A DNA stretch of 64,000 bases from contig NZ_JACSPU010000003.1 in the NCBI RefSeq assembly GCF_014836985.1, positions 62,001 to 126,000 on the forward strand. Direction: 5' to 3'. Origin of the DNA: Planococcus wigleyi. Lineage in GTDB: Bacteria; Bacillota; Bacilli; Bacillales_A; Planococcaceae. Under the pieces are notes generated by a model, which had not been told where the DNA came from, did no database searches, and was given only the letters and a program-made list of their open reading frames with translations. This document shows, in pieces, positions 40,122 to 48,023 of the stretch (within the stretch, counting starts at the first letter, position 1; each line of letters begins with the position of its first letter). The translations under genes were made by a program, and so were the position numbers.

Positions 40122-40446
40122 AACCTTTTTTGTACGGATTGCGGTTGAAGGCGTCGGGAGCGACTCCGCCGAATTCCAGTTGAGCAGAGTATAGCAGAGC
40201 TAAATCGATGAATAAGAAAAGTAGCGCAGATCAACCTCTCAAAGAGAGCCAGTGGCAGGTGGAAACTGGCGGGGTATCTGAGTGAATGGGCTTATGAGTG
40301 ATTCTTTGAACAAGCAGTAGAAGAATCCGTCTTCCCCACGTTATCGGGGTTCAAGTGAAAGCTGTGTCAGCTTTAACATGAGGTGGTACCGCGGTCAATC
40401 CGTCCTCTGCAAGGAACAATCCTGTTCCTGCAGAGGGCTTTTTTGT
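40122..40446 (+). promoter_or_regulatory. T-box riboswitch (tryptophan) with terminator, upstream of trpE
   Basis: The leader contains the stem I core AGAGAGCCAGTGG...GGTGGAAACTGGC (about 40226-40270), a specifier region GTGAATGGGC with TGG (Trp codon) at 40287-40289, a stem III CCCC...CGGGG, and the T-box sequence AGGTGGTACCGCGG (40381-40394). The last is followed by the terminator CCTCTGC...GCAGAGG with a T-run (40404-40446). Uncharged tRNA-Trp would pair with the specifier and the T-box bulge and prevent termination. The 556-base gap before trpE is explained by this leader. Confidence 0.93.
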
Positions 40447-40539
40447 TTTCAATTAAGGTAAACGCATTAAAAGTGGAAGCAGGGCAATCTCGCAGTCCAT
40501 AAGATTGCCTGCGCTTTTCAGAAAAGGAGACGAGCCGAG

Positions 40540-41889
40540 ATGAGTAAAAAGATGAAGAAGAGAAAGATCAATGGAGATTCTTTGACGCCGATTGCGGTGT
40601 TTAACCGTTTGGCAGGAGAACGCAAATGCCTGCTGGAAAGTTCATTGAAGACCAGTGTTACAGGACGTTATTCCTTTATTGGAGCAGATCCTTCAACCGG
40701 CTATATTGGCCACGGCCAAACTTTGAGGGAAATCGATTTTCACACAGGTGCCGAAACCATGCACCAAGGAAAGCCACTTGAGCTGATCAAAGGACTCATG
40801 CCCCGCTATGAAGCGGAAGTGGAGGGGCTGCCATTTACCGGTGGTGCTCTCGGCTATATTGGCTATGATGCCATTCAGGTATACGAACCGATCCAGGCGC
40901 CGAAAGAAGACAGCCTGCAAATGCCGGATATCCACTTGCAGGTCTATGAAACCATTGTGGTATTCGATCATGTAAAAAACGATGTGACCATTTTATCGTT
41001 TGAAGACAAGCTGGATGAAATTGAACAGCAATTGTCGGTGCCGGAACAATCGGCATCAACCGACCAGCAATCCCTGCAATTCAATTCCGGAACCACAGAC
41101 GCCCAGTTCCGAGAACAAGTGAAACGGGCAAAAGACCATATCCGCAAAGGCGATGTTTTTCAGCTGGTCTTGTCACAGCGATTGTCAGCGAGCTATAAAG
41201 GCGATGCCTTTACGCTGTACCGTACATTGCGTAAGCAAAATCCATCTCCCTATCAATTCTTCATTGAGTTTGACGGTTACGCGGTCGTCGGCGCTTCGCC
41301 TGAGAGCCTATTGACGATCCGTGGCAGCCATATGGTGACCAACCCGATTGCCGGCACCCGCAAGCGCGGAAAAACGGCAGTTGAAGATGACCGCTTAGCC
41401 GAAGAACTGGCTGGTGATGAGAAAGAACAGGCCGAACATAAAATGCTGGTGGACCTCAGCCGCAACGATGTGGGCCGGGTCGCGCAAATTGGATCTGTGG
41501 AAGTGCCGAAGTACATGGTCATCGAGAAATACCAGCATGTTATGCACCTGGTTTCAGAAGTGACAGGGGAACTTGACAGAAAAATGCATCCACTCGATGC
41601 CTTGGTGTCCTGTTTGCCGGCTGGGACAGTCTCAGGAGCTCCCAAAGTGCGTGCGATGCAATTGATTCAGGAATTCGAGGAAGAGCGCAGAGGGGTCTAT
41701 GGAGGAGCAATCGGCTACTTTGGCTTTAACGGAAATTTAGATGTCGCATTGGCGATCCGCACGTTCGTGGTCAAGGATGACATGGTCCATGTCCAAGCAG
41801 GAGCGGGCATCGTCTTTGATTCGGATCCGCAGGCTGAATACGAGGAAACGCTCCATAAAGCACGTTCACTGACGGAGGTGTTCGGATGA
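40540..41889 (+). CDS. trpE: Anthranilate synthase component I
   Basis: The 449-residue enzyme converts chorismate with ammonia to anthranilate. LLES at 31-34 is the tryptophan-feedback motif, followed by YSFIGADPS, GGALGYIGYDAI, GDVFQLVLSQRL and IAGTRKRGKTAVEDDRLAEE, the MVDLSRND-type segment and the final QAGAGIVFDSDPQAEYEE (Mg2+ and chorismate site). The T-box upstream has a Trp specifier, which supports TrpE rather than the related PabB. GAAAAGGAG precedes the ATG. It is slightly shorter than B. subtilis TrpE. Only trpG follows; other trp genes lie elsewhere. Confidence 0.9.
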   Translation: MSKKMKKRKINGDSLTPIAVFNRLAGERKCLLESSLKTSVTGRYSFIGADPSTGYIGHGQTLREIDFHTGAETMHQGKPLELIKGLMPRYEAEVEGLPFTGGALGYIGYDAIQVYEPIQAPKEDSLQMPDIHLQVYETIVVFDHVKNDVTILSFEDKLDEIEQQLSVPEQSASTDQQSLQFNSGTTDAQFREQVKRAKDHIRKGDVFQLVLSQRLSASYKGDAFTLYRTLRKQNPSPYQFFIEFDGYAVVGASPESLLTIRGSHMVTNPIAGTRKRGKTAVEDDRLAEELAGDEKEQAEHKMLVDLSRNDVGRVAQIGSVEVPKYMVIEKYQHVMHLVSEVTGELDRKMHPLDALVSCLPAGTVSGAPKVRAMQLIQEFEEERRGVYGGAIGYFGFNGNLDVALAIRTFVVKDDMVHVQAGAGIVFDSDPQAEYEETLHKARSLTEVFG

Positions 41890-42479
41890 TTCTCCTCATC
41901 GATCACTACGATTCATTTACTTATAATATTTATCAAGCTGTGGCTGCCATGGGAGTGGAAGTCGAAGTAGTGCGCTATGGTGTTTTGACACTTGATGAAA
42001 TCAAAGCAAAAAATCCGGAAGCCATCATCTTATCGCCGGGGCCGGGCCATCCGCTGGAATTGCCGGAATCAATCGAATTGATTCAGCAGTTGCATCGGTC
42101 ACTTCCAATTTTGGGTATCTGTTTGGGCCAGCAGCTGATTGGAGCGGCGTTTGGCGGAAAGGTTGTTCAGGCGCCTTTTATCCGCCATGGCAAAGTCTCA
42201 CAAGTTTCACACAACCAGCAGGGATTGTTCAGATCCATGCCGTTGCCCTTGCCGGTCATGCGCTATCATTCGCTTGTATTGGAAAAGGAAAGTTTGGCAG
42301 GTTGCCTGGAGGTCCAATCACGCGCACTTGATGACGACACAATCATGGCCGTCAAGCATCGGGATTACCCGGTATTTGGGATCCAATTCCATCCCGAGTC
42401 CATCGGCACCCCGGATGGTGTGGAATTGATGAAGGAATTTGTTGCGCAGGTACGCCAAAAAGCAACCAGTAACCTATAG
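41886..42479 (+). CDS. trpG: Anthranilate/aminodeoxychorismate synthase glutamine amidotransferase
   Basis: The 197-residue class I amidotransferase starts ILLIDHYDSFTYNI and has the nucleophile Cys79 in PILGICLGQQLIGAAFGG and the His-Glu pair in GIQFHPES. It overlaps the trpE stop by 4 bases (ATGA), so translation is coupled. It feeds ammonia to TrpE and, as in Bacillus, may be shared with folate synthesis (PabA). A terminator follows. The missing remainder of the trp pathway here is notable. Confidence 0.93.
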   Translation: MILLIDHYDSFTYNIYQAVAAMGVEVEVVRYGVLTLDEIKAKNPEAIILSPGPGHPLELPESIELIQQLHRSLPILGICLGQQLIGAAFGGKVVQAPFIRHGKVSQVSHNQQGLFRSMPLPLPVMRYHSLVLEKESLAGCLEVQSRALDDDTIMAVKHRDYPVFGIQFHPESIGTPDGVELMKEFVAQVRQKATSNL

Positions 42480-42483
42480 CATA

Positions 42484-42520
42484 CAAAAACCCCCAAGCGC
42501 TGCAGCTTGGGGGTTCTGTT
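42484..42520. terminator. Terminator after trpG (bidirectional)
   Basis: AACCCCCAAGC (42488-42498) pairs with GCTTGGGGGTT (42505-42515) around the loop GCTGCA. Confidence 0.82.
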
Positions 42521-42539
42521 ATGTCTTCATGAGTCACAT

Positions 42540-43394
42540 TTATAAGCGGATCAATGGCATTGTGCAGCAGCGGAACGCACCGCCTGATTTGATGATCTCA
42601 GAAAAATCAACTTCAATCACATGAAATCCACGTGCCGTCAATTGTTTGTTGACCTGGTGGTTCTGTGGTTGGCTGAAGACTTTGCGGTCACCGATGGACA
42701 ATACATTGGTGCCAAGCGCAAATTGCTCTTGTTCGTTGACCCGAATCAACGTATAACGTTCAGCGAGCATCTGGACCGTAGCCATATCGAGTGCCTCCGG
42801 GAAAATTAGAGCTTCTGTCGGCGACAAAACATTGAATACGCAATCAAGGTGCAGGTACTTCTCGTTGAAAGAAATAGGAATGACTTCGAAGTCCGGCAAC
42901 TCTAGCTGCAGGTCGCGGATGGCTTTTTTGGAAGTCCGGCTGCTGACGCCCACAAACACAGTATCCCGGTCGATGATGACATCGCCGCCTTCAATGCGGT
43001 GGCCCGCCAATTGCTTGAAGCTGATTTCATGTGCTTCCATCCATTTCTGGAGTTCCTGTTCTTCTCCTTGGCGGATTTCAGAAGCCATTTCACTGATAAA
43101 GACGGCAGAGCCCAAAGTGAATCCGATATCCCGTGTAAATACCTGTTCAGGATACTTTTCGGAAGGCTCGATCAAATCCGTGTGAATGCCTTGATCCTTT
43201 AATGCCTGAATAAATGCATTATGCTGATGGAGTGCTTTATCCACGTTGATGTTTTCGTCCTTGTAACGTTTTTGGACATCATTGATGACATCTTTTATTT
43301 CCATATAGCGCGGCGGACAAAGCAGGACGTGCCGGAGCGGATCGTATTCACTTTGGCATTGTGCAGATGAATTTTCGATTATAGATGATGACAT
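42540..43394 (-). CDS. Dimethylarginine dimethylaminohydrolase / amidinotransferase-family protein (YkgA-like)
   Basis: The 284-residue protein has the pentein fold: YDPLRHVLLCPPRYMEIKD at the start, FTRDIGFTLGSAVFIS, EGGDVIIDRD, KYLHLDCVFNVLSP (catalytic His) and the C-terminal SGGAFRCCTMPL with the nucleophilic cysteine at 276 or 277. The family hydrolyses N-methylated arginines or related guanidines to citrulline and an amine. Length matches Bacillus YkgA. ATG 43394 was chosen because GGAGGAG lies 5 bases before; another ATG seven codons upstream sits before this site. The substrate is unproven. Confidence 0.88.
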   Translation of the reverse strand: MSSSIIENSSAQCQSEYDPLRHVLLCPPRYMEIKDVINDVQKRYKDENINVDKALHQHNAFIQALKDQGIHTDLIEPSEKYPEQVFTRDIGFTLGSAVFISEMASEIRQGEEQELQKWMEAHEISFKQLAGHRIEGGDVIIDRDTVFVGVSSRTSKKAIRDLQLELPDFEVIPISFNEKYLHLDCVFNVLSPTEALIFPEALDMATVQMLAERYTLIRVNEQEQFALGTNVLSIGDRKVFSQPQNHQVNKQLTARGFHVIEVDFSEIIKSGGAFRCCTMPLIRL

Positions 43395-43524
43395 ATTGGC
43401 TCCTCCAAAAAACATAGTTGTTAATCTGTATTCCTGTTTACTGGAAAATCAAAACATTTTTGCTTTAGCGTTAGGCAAAATCGTGAGAAAATAAAAGTGG
43501 TGAGGAGAGGAAGGGGATCAAGTG

Positions 43525-43956
43525 ATGAAAATCATTCAACAAGAAGTGGCCGAAGATCGTGACTTTATCCGAAAAAAAGTCATTGAACACAATAATGCAA
43601 GTCTGCCAAAGGAAAAAACTTCTCCATTCGAACAAATAAGCTTTATCGTTCGCGATGAGTCAGAAGAAATCATTGGTGGATTGACGGCTACCGGCTTTTG
43701 GCGCCATCTGCATATCGATTTCCTTTGGGTGGACCCGGAAGTAAGAGGGCAGCGAATCGCCGCACAGCTGATGGCTAAAGCGGAGGATTATGCGCGAAGC
43801 AAAGGGCATCGCTTGATGATTGTTGATACATTGAGCTTTCAAGCTCCGGAGTTTTATAGAAAACAGGGCTTCACGGAATTTGGGGCAGTCAACGATTTCC
43901 CCGAAGGCCATAGCCACTATTTTTTCGAAAAATGGCTGGTGGAACCAACTGCCTAA
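43525..43956 (+). CDS. GNAT acetyltransferase
   Basis: The 143-residue protein has the GNAT acetyl-CoA loop VRGQRIAAQLMAKAEDYA (R-x-x-R-I-A) and the fold pattern FIVRDESEEIIGGLTATGF, HIDFLWVDPE, then LMIVDTLSFQAPEFYRKQGF. It may acetylate an amine on a small molecule or peptide. ATG 43525 has AAGGGGA 8 bases upstream; a GTG just before it is possible. It is flanked by a terminator shared with the GIY-YIG gene. Substrate unknown. Confidence 0.88.
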   Translation: MKIIQQEVAEDRDFIRKKVIEHNNASLPKEKTSPFEQISFIVRDESEEIIGGLTATGFWRHLHIDFLWVDPEVRGQRIAAQLMAKAEDYARSKGHRLMIVDTLSFQAPEFYRKQGFTEFGAVNDFPEGHSHYFFEKWLVEPTA

Positions 43957-43967
43957 CAGTATGCAAA

Positions 43968-44001
43968 GAAAAAAACGGAAGCCCAAGGGCCTCCGTTTTC
44001 C
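43968..44001. terminator. Bidirectional terminator between the GNAT and GIY-YIG genes
   Basis: AAAACGGAaGCCC and GGGCcTCCGTTTT form a 12-bp stem with one mismatch and A/T tracts on both sides. Confidence 0.85.
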
Positions 44002-44382
44002 TTATTGTTCTTGATAAAATACTTTGTCTACATTGTATTTGGCTTTTTCAGTGTTGATCAAATACGTTTCGTAGATATCGCGTTCCATTGGATCTTCAAC
44101 GATCGAAATGGTGATGCGGTATACTTCTTCACGGTGATTTTTCAATGGTGATACCGAATCTTCAAAATGTTTTTTCACGCGTTGGCGAAGTTTGCGGGCT
44201 TTTCCGACAAACAACAATTCTCCGCTATGATTGAAAAATTGGATGATGCCGCCTTTATCACGTGGAATCTCGTGCAGATCGATAAAGCCGTATAGCGGTT
44301 TGATGACGGCTTCGTCTCCTGTAATTTCCTGTTTGCGCTGTGTAATCGTCACATCAGCTTTTGGTGGTTGGATATTAATCAT
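44002..44382 (-). CDS. GIY-YIG nuclease-family protein
   Basis: The 126-residue protein has a divergent GIY-YIG domain in its middle: GGIIQFFNHSGELLFVGKAR (in place of GIYxxxY...YIGKA), KLRQRVKKHFEDS and a glutamate in MERDIYETYLINTEKAKYN. The first tyrosines are replaced (GII, LFV), so catalysis may be reduced or absent. The N-terminus has a VTITQRKQEITGDEAVIK strand pair. ATG 44382 was chosen over an earlier GTG because GAGGA lies 10 bases upstream. Such small proteins act in DNA repair or as structural paralogues; the role here is unknown. Confidence 0.8.
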   Translation of the reverse strand: MINIQPPKADVTITQRKQEITGDEAVIKPLYGFIDLHEIPRDKGGIIQFFNHSGELLFVGKARKLRQRVKKHFEDSVSPLKNHREEVYRITISIVEDPMERDIYETYLINTEKAKYNVDKVFYQEQ

Positions 44383-44421
44383 GCTTATCACGTCCTCTAT
44401 TATCGTATTGCCTATTTTAAC

Positions 44422-44457
44422 ACAAAAAAGAGCGGAAATCCATCCGCTCTTTTTTAT
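44422..44457. terminator. Bidirectional terminator upstream of the GIY-YIG gene
   Basis: AAAAAAGAGCGGA and TCCGCTCTTTTTT (44424-44436 and 44443-44455) form a perfect 13-bp stem. It ends the SDR gene on the minus strand (stop at 44477). Confidence 0.88.
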
Positions 44458-44476
44458 CTGCCATTCTGGTCTTTCT

Positions 44477-45124
44477 TTAAATAGTGTTTAATTGGTCGCT
44501 TGCAGACTGATCGCCTTGCAGCACTTCAAATACTTTGTTGTAGGTGTTGCGGCGATCTAGGACATCGACCAATACATGGGCGACATCTGCTCGTGGAATC
44601 GATCTTCCTTCCATAGAAGAAAAGCCTTCAAGAGACACTTCGATCTTCTCGGACTTTTCTTCATCTGACAGCGCTCCGGGACGGACGATCGTATAATCCA
44701 AGTTGGTTGTCTGCAGAAGCTCATCCGCTGTGCGTTTTGCGACAAGATATGGTTTCATCGCTTCACCGCCGGCGTCAGGATCGTTCGAACCCATGGACCC
44801 CAACTGGACAAAACGTTTGACGCCTTTGTCCTGTGCATATTGAGCTGCTTTGACGGAACCCCATAAATCGATGGTCAAGGTTTTGTCAGCTCCTGTTGAT
44901 GGGCCGGATCCTGCCGCGAAAATGACAGCATCTACGCCTTCGAAGGCATCGCTGAAGTCTTTTTCCAAATCTCCCAGCACTACCTTGGACGCACCAAGTT
45001 CCTTCAATTTATCTATTTGTTCTTCTTTACGGACCATAGCAGTCGCTTCGTGGTTTGACTCGGCTAATTCTTTGACAATGTTGCGGCCGACTTGACCGTT
45101 TGCTCCGATTACTAGTACGTTCAT
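44477..45124 (-). CDS. NAD(P)-binding SDR / NmrA-like oxidoreductase (YhfK-like)
   Basis: The 215-residue protein starts NVLVIGANGQVGRNIVKELA, an atypical SDR nucleotide motif GxxGxxG at 7-13, and contains SKVVLGDLEKDFSDAFEGVD, VIFAAGSGPSTGADKT, FVQLGSMGSNDPDAGGE and RADVAHVLVDVLD. This is the atypical SDR class (YhfK/NAD(P)H-binding) and lacks a classic Tyr-x3-Lys at the usual place, so it may bind NAD(P) without dehydrogenase activity. AAAGGAG precedes the ATG. Role unknown. Confidence 0.87.
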   Translation of the reverse strand: MNVLVIGANGQVGRNIVKELAESNHEATAMVRKEEQIDKLKELGASKVVLGDLEKDFSDAFEGVDAVIFAAGSGPSTGADKTLTIDLWGSVKAAQYAQDKGVKRFVQLGSMGSNDPDAGGEAMKPYLVAKRTADELLQTTNLDYTIVRPGALSDEEKSEKIEVSLEGFSSMEGRSIPRADVAHVLVDVLDRRNTYNKVFEVLQGDQSASDQLNTI

Positions 45125-45254
45125 TCGATATCCACTCCTTTAATTGTCTCAACTCTTTTAAAGTTCCCTTATTGGAGTACATTAAACGTTTTTTCGTCAT
45201 TGAACTGTCCAAAAGGGACCAGACAAGCTAGAATAGAAGAACGGAGGTGTTACA

Positions 45255-45536
45255 ATGCAAATTACAGATTACGTATTTCACAAAATTAATGATCCTACAG
45301 GAATTATGGTGGGTGACCGCTACGAATTTTCGTTGAATGTTGAAGTGGATGAAGATGATGAACTATATACGGAAGGCGGTTTGGAACTGCGCGTCATTAT
45401 TGCTGCAGAAGAAACCGGAGCCCGCATAGCACATTATAATTTTATCGATAAACAGACAAGAAGTGCATTGGAGTTCGGACTTGAAGACGAGGAAGAGGAA
45501 GAAATCCTCGCTTATTGTTCAGAAAAACTGGCATGA
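45255..45536 (+). CDS. DUF6509-family small acidic protein
   Basis: The 93-residue acidic protein begins MQITDYVFHKINDPTGIMVG, then DRYEFSLNVEVDEDDELYTE, a beta-rich pattern with a strongly acidic C-terminus (EDEEEEEILAYCSEKLA). It fits DUF6509-type small proteins common in Bacillales, with moderate certainty. GGAGGTG precedes the ATG. A shared terminator follows. Function unknown. Confidence 0.75.
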   Translation: MQITDYVFHKINDPTGIMVGDRYEFSLNVEVDEDDELYTEGGLELRVIIAAEETGARIAHYNFIDKQTRSALEFGLEDEEEEEILAYCSEKLA

Positions 45537-45537
45537 C

Positions 45538-45576
45538 GAAAAAACATCCCACTCAATTTTGAGTGGGATGTTTTTG
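45538..45576. terminator. Bidirectional terminator
   Basis: AAAACATCCCACTCAA and TTGAGTGGGATGTTTT form a 16-bp stem with a 2-base centre plus T tract. It serves the DUF6509 gene and the lipoprotein gene on the minus strand. Confidence 0.88.
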
Positions 45577-45577
45577 A

Positions 45578-46297
45578 TTAGATTTTAACTTCAACTTCAG
45601 CAGTTTCTTTCAATTCTTCAATGCGGCTGAATACCGCTTCCTGAGTTTTTTGCTCTTTCAGGGACTGGCGGATTGTCGCTTCCATTTCTTTAAAAGCAGG
45701 AGCTTCTTGTTCAGAGGTCTCGACAAAGCCGTCATAAGCTTCTCTTACCTCCTCGTCAGTAACTTCAGCTGCTTCTACTTCTTTTGCAATATATTGTTCA
45801 TACAGTAATTGTTCGCGAAGCTGGCCTTCCATATCGTCCAATGTGAATCCTGTTTGCTTCAAAGCATCACCCATCGCTTCTTCCGATTCAAACTGGCCTT
45901 TAAGGTCTTCCAAGCGTTCTTCAACTACTTTTTCATCAGCTTTATACCCTTTTTCTGCAGCATCCTGCAAGATCACTTTATTGCCCACCAATACAGCCAG
46001 TGCCTGCTCTTTTACAAGCTCGGCTGTTTCGCCCGATGTCCCGTGCCCTTGGGTTGCCAATGAAGTTTCCAGCTGGCGCGCCACACTGTTATAGACTTTT
46101 CCCAGGATTTCTTCTCCGTCGACAACAACCACAACTTCTTCTTTAGCTGGATATTCTATGGGAGATTCTCCTGGAGCCTCATCAGCCGTTTCCGGATTTT
46201 TGTTTTCTTCCGGTGCAGTTTCTTCTTTATCAGAACAGGCGCCCAATATCAGCAATAAAAGAACGGGAGCGAATGCGAATTTCATTTTCTTGAGCAT
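45578..46297 (-). CDS. SurA/PrsA-N-terminal-like lipoprotein, probable chaperone
   Basis: The 239-residue protein has a lipobox LLILGACSDKE near residue 21, an acidic linker up to about 50, then a SurA_N-like helical domain: VVVDGEEILGKVYNSVARQL, LLYEQYIAKEVEAAEVTDEE and the final EATIRQSLKEQKTQEAV. The helical chaperone part of PrsA/SurA is present, but there is no parvulin rotamase domain. It would help secreted proteins fold outside the membrane without isomerase activity. AAAGGAG precedes the ATG. Confidence 0.85.
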   Translation of the reverse strand: MLKKMKFAFAPVLLLLILGACSDKEETAPEENKNPETADEAPGESPIEYPAKEEVVVVVDGEEILGKVYNSVARQLETSLATQGHGTSGETAELVKEQALAVLVGNKVILQDAAEKGYKADEKVVEERLEDLKGQFESEEAMGDALKQTGFTLDDMEGQLREQLLYEQYIAKEVEAAEVTDEEVREAYDGFVETSEQEAPAFKEMEATIRQSLKEQKTQEAVFSRIEELKETAEVEVKI

Positions 46298-46537
46298 GTT
46301 AAGTCTCCTTTTTCAACGTATTCTGTGTATCAGTAAACCATATTTCATTATATGGCACAAATAGTTAGTTAGCGGTGTTTAAATAATTCCGCAATTCTGT
46401 ATAATGGAGAAGAGCAGCTGCCATCCCAGCGATGCGTTATAATAGCTGCAATGAAAAATCATGTACTTAAAACCCGCTAGCTACTTTAAAGTGAACCGAA
46501 AAGTGGCCAGATTTGGACATCTGGATAGTTTGTTCGG

Positions 46538-46565
46538 TTGATATGAAAGTGGATGGTGGTATAAT
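46538..46565 (+). promoter_or_regulatory. Promoter of hisC
   Basis: -35 TTGATA (46538-46543) and -10 TATAAT (46560-46565) are 16 bases apart, with a TGG just before the -10 box. Upstream, a CCAGAT/ATCTGG hairpin lies within CCGAA/TTCGG arms (46497-46537). The 322-base gap holds no gene that I can see. Confidence 0.6.
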
Positions 46566-46619
46566 TATGGGAATATATAAATAATGATGCATAACTTACA
46601 TCTTTTGGAGGAATCCCTA

Positions 46620-47729
46620 ATGACCAAATCAACTACTATTAAAGCACGTAAAACTTTAGACAAAATCCAGCCGTACTCGCCTGGAAAGCCTATTTGGGAA
46701 GTTCAGAAAGAATTAGGATTGGATCGTGTCATTAAATTGGCTTCCAATGAAAATCCGCTCGGCCCTTCTCCAAAAGCAGTAGCTGCCATCCAACAGGGAT
46801 TGGCGGAATTGAATCGCTATCCTGATGCGGATGCCAGCGATTTGAAAAAGGCTATTGCCAAGGAGTTCCAAGTAAATCCTCAGCAAGTCATCCCGACAAA
46901 TGGAGCAGACGAATTGATCACCTTGATTTCGGAAGCATTTCTTGAAGCAGGCGATGAAGTAATCGTTCCTTCGCCATCTTTCAGCGAATACGATTTTGGG
47001 GCACACATTATGGGTGCAACCGTGGTGCCGGTGGAATTTTCGAAAGGCTTCGAGTTCGATGTGGATGCAATGATTGCAGCTGTGACGGATAAGACCAAAA
47101 TCATCTATGTTTGCACACCGAATAACCCGACAGGCACGTATATGTCCAAAGCAGATCTGGATAAATTGGTGGAAGCGATTGATGATGTATTAGTGGTCAT
47201 TGATGCGGCTTACAGCCATTTTGCAGATGCTGTAGATTACACGAACGGCATCGAATACATAAATGCGGGCTACCCGGTGCTGACCCTGCAAACTTTCTCG
47301 AAAATTTATGGCATTGCCGGAGTGCGTGTCGGATTTGGGATTGCTTCCGAATCCATCATCCAGTCGATTTTAAAAGTGAAAGAGCCGTTTAACGTCAACA
47401 CATTGGCTCAAATTGCAGCAACTGCTGCCATCGAAGACACGGAACATGTAACCACTTCACAGAATGCCAATAAAGCTGGCCGTGAACAATTGTACAAAGC
47501 CTTCAATGAATTAGGATTGCCGTATATCGAAAGCATGGCCAACTTTGTATTGGTGCAAATCGGTGAAAACGGTGAAAAACTCTACAAAGAGCTGATGGCG
47601 AAAGGTGTTATTGTCCGCCACGGAAAAATTTGGGGACTGCCTGATTACGTAAGGGTTTCTGTTGGAACGCAGGAAGAAAACCAATTCTTTATCGATACCT
47701 TAACAAGCTTAGTCGCTAAACAAGCTTAA
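46620..47729 (+). CDS. hisC: Histidinol-phosphate aminotransferase
   Basis: The 369-residue PLP enzyme (fold type I) has RVIKLASNENPLGPSP near 37-51, CTPNNPTG at 165-172, VVIDAAYSHF at 192-201 and the PLP lysine Lys228 in TFSKIYGIAG, with the phosphate-binding VRVGFG downstream. It transfers an amino group between glutamate and imidazole-acetol phosphate. In Bacillus the enzyme also serves tyrosine and phenylalanine synthesis, and the gene is often away from the his cluster, as here. ATG 46620 was chosen for GGAGGAA 7 bases upstream; an ATG 12 codons earlier has no such site. It is followed directly by a MITE-like element. Confidence 0.92.
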   Translation: MTKSTTIKARKTLDKIQPYSPGKPIWEVQKELGLDRVIKLASNENPLGPSPKAVAAIQQGLAELNRYPDADASDLKKAIAKEFQVNPQQVIPTNGADELITLISEAFLEAGDEVIVPSPSFSEYDFGAHIMGATVVPVEFSKGFEFDVDAMIAAVTDKTKIIYVCTPNNPTGTYMSKADLDKLVEAIDDVLVVIDAAYSHFADAVDYTNGIEYINAGYPVLTLQTFSKIYGIAGVRVGFGIASESIIQSILKVKEPFNVNTLAQIAATAAIEDTEHVTTSQNANKAGREQLYKAFNELGLPYIESMANFVLVQIGENGEKLYKELMAKGVIVRHGKIWGLPDYVRVSVGTQEENQFFIDTLTSLVAKQA

Positions 47730-47732
47730 AAA

Positions 47733-47929
47733 GGGGCTGTCCCATAAGTCTCTAAAATAAAACAGCCGGAGAGAAAGGCTTTCTCTCCGGCTGTTTTTTT
47801 GATGGGGGAATACGTTTTCTCAGAGCAGTTGGCTGATGAGAATGGAGGCGGCGACTCCAGCGGCAGAAGCCGTGCCCGCGGAACGCGTCCGCCGCAATGG
47901 ACATCAGCCGGGTCTTTTGGGACAGCCCC
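47733..47929. mobile_element. MITE-like element with GGGGCTGTCCC terminal inverted repeats
   Basis: GGGGCTGTCCCATAAGTC (47733-47750) and GTCTTTTGGGACAGCCCC (47912-47929) are inverted repeats that match at 16 of 18 positions. Inside lie a 17-bp hairpin with T-run (47760-47800) and a GC-rich stretch (47845-47900, with GCGACTCC, CCGCGG and ACGCGTCCGCC) resembling the recurring GGGACAGCCCC-bounded repeats of many Bacillales. No transposase frame exists; 197 bp total. The exact target duplication is not clear. The element starts 3 bases after the hisC stop. Confidence 0.8.
47758..47801 (+). terminator. Terminator of hisC, carried by the MITE
   Basis: AACAGCCGGAGAGAAAG pairs with CTTTCTCTCCGGCTGTT (17 bp, 1-base loop G) and is followed by TTTTT. 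The loop is very small; breathing of the last pair gives a 3-base loop. Confidence 0.85.
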
Positions 47930-48023
47930 TGTTTGTGGGCAAACTCTAAATGATGGAAACGCGTGTTTAAGGAAGAGGAAAAACGGGAATTTTTGGAGAA
48001 AATGACAGTAAGGGATGGATGCT

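Noticed and set aside
40540-42479. pabB-pabA (folate) instead of trpEG
   Set aside because: The LLES feedback motif and the upstream T-box with a tryptophan codon favour anthranilate synthase; a shared folate role of the amidotransferase stays possible.
46380-46619. Histidine leader peptide or T-box in front of hisC
   Set aside because: No run of His codons, no T-box sequence (GGTGGNACCGCG) and only a small hairpin upstream of the promoter were found.
47799-48005. Short frame inside the MITE
   Set aside because: It lies across the GC-rich repeat stretch and the right terminal inverted repeat, and has no ribosome site.
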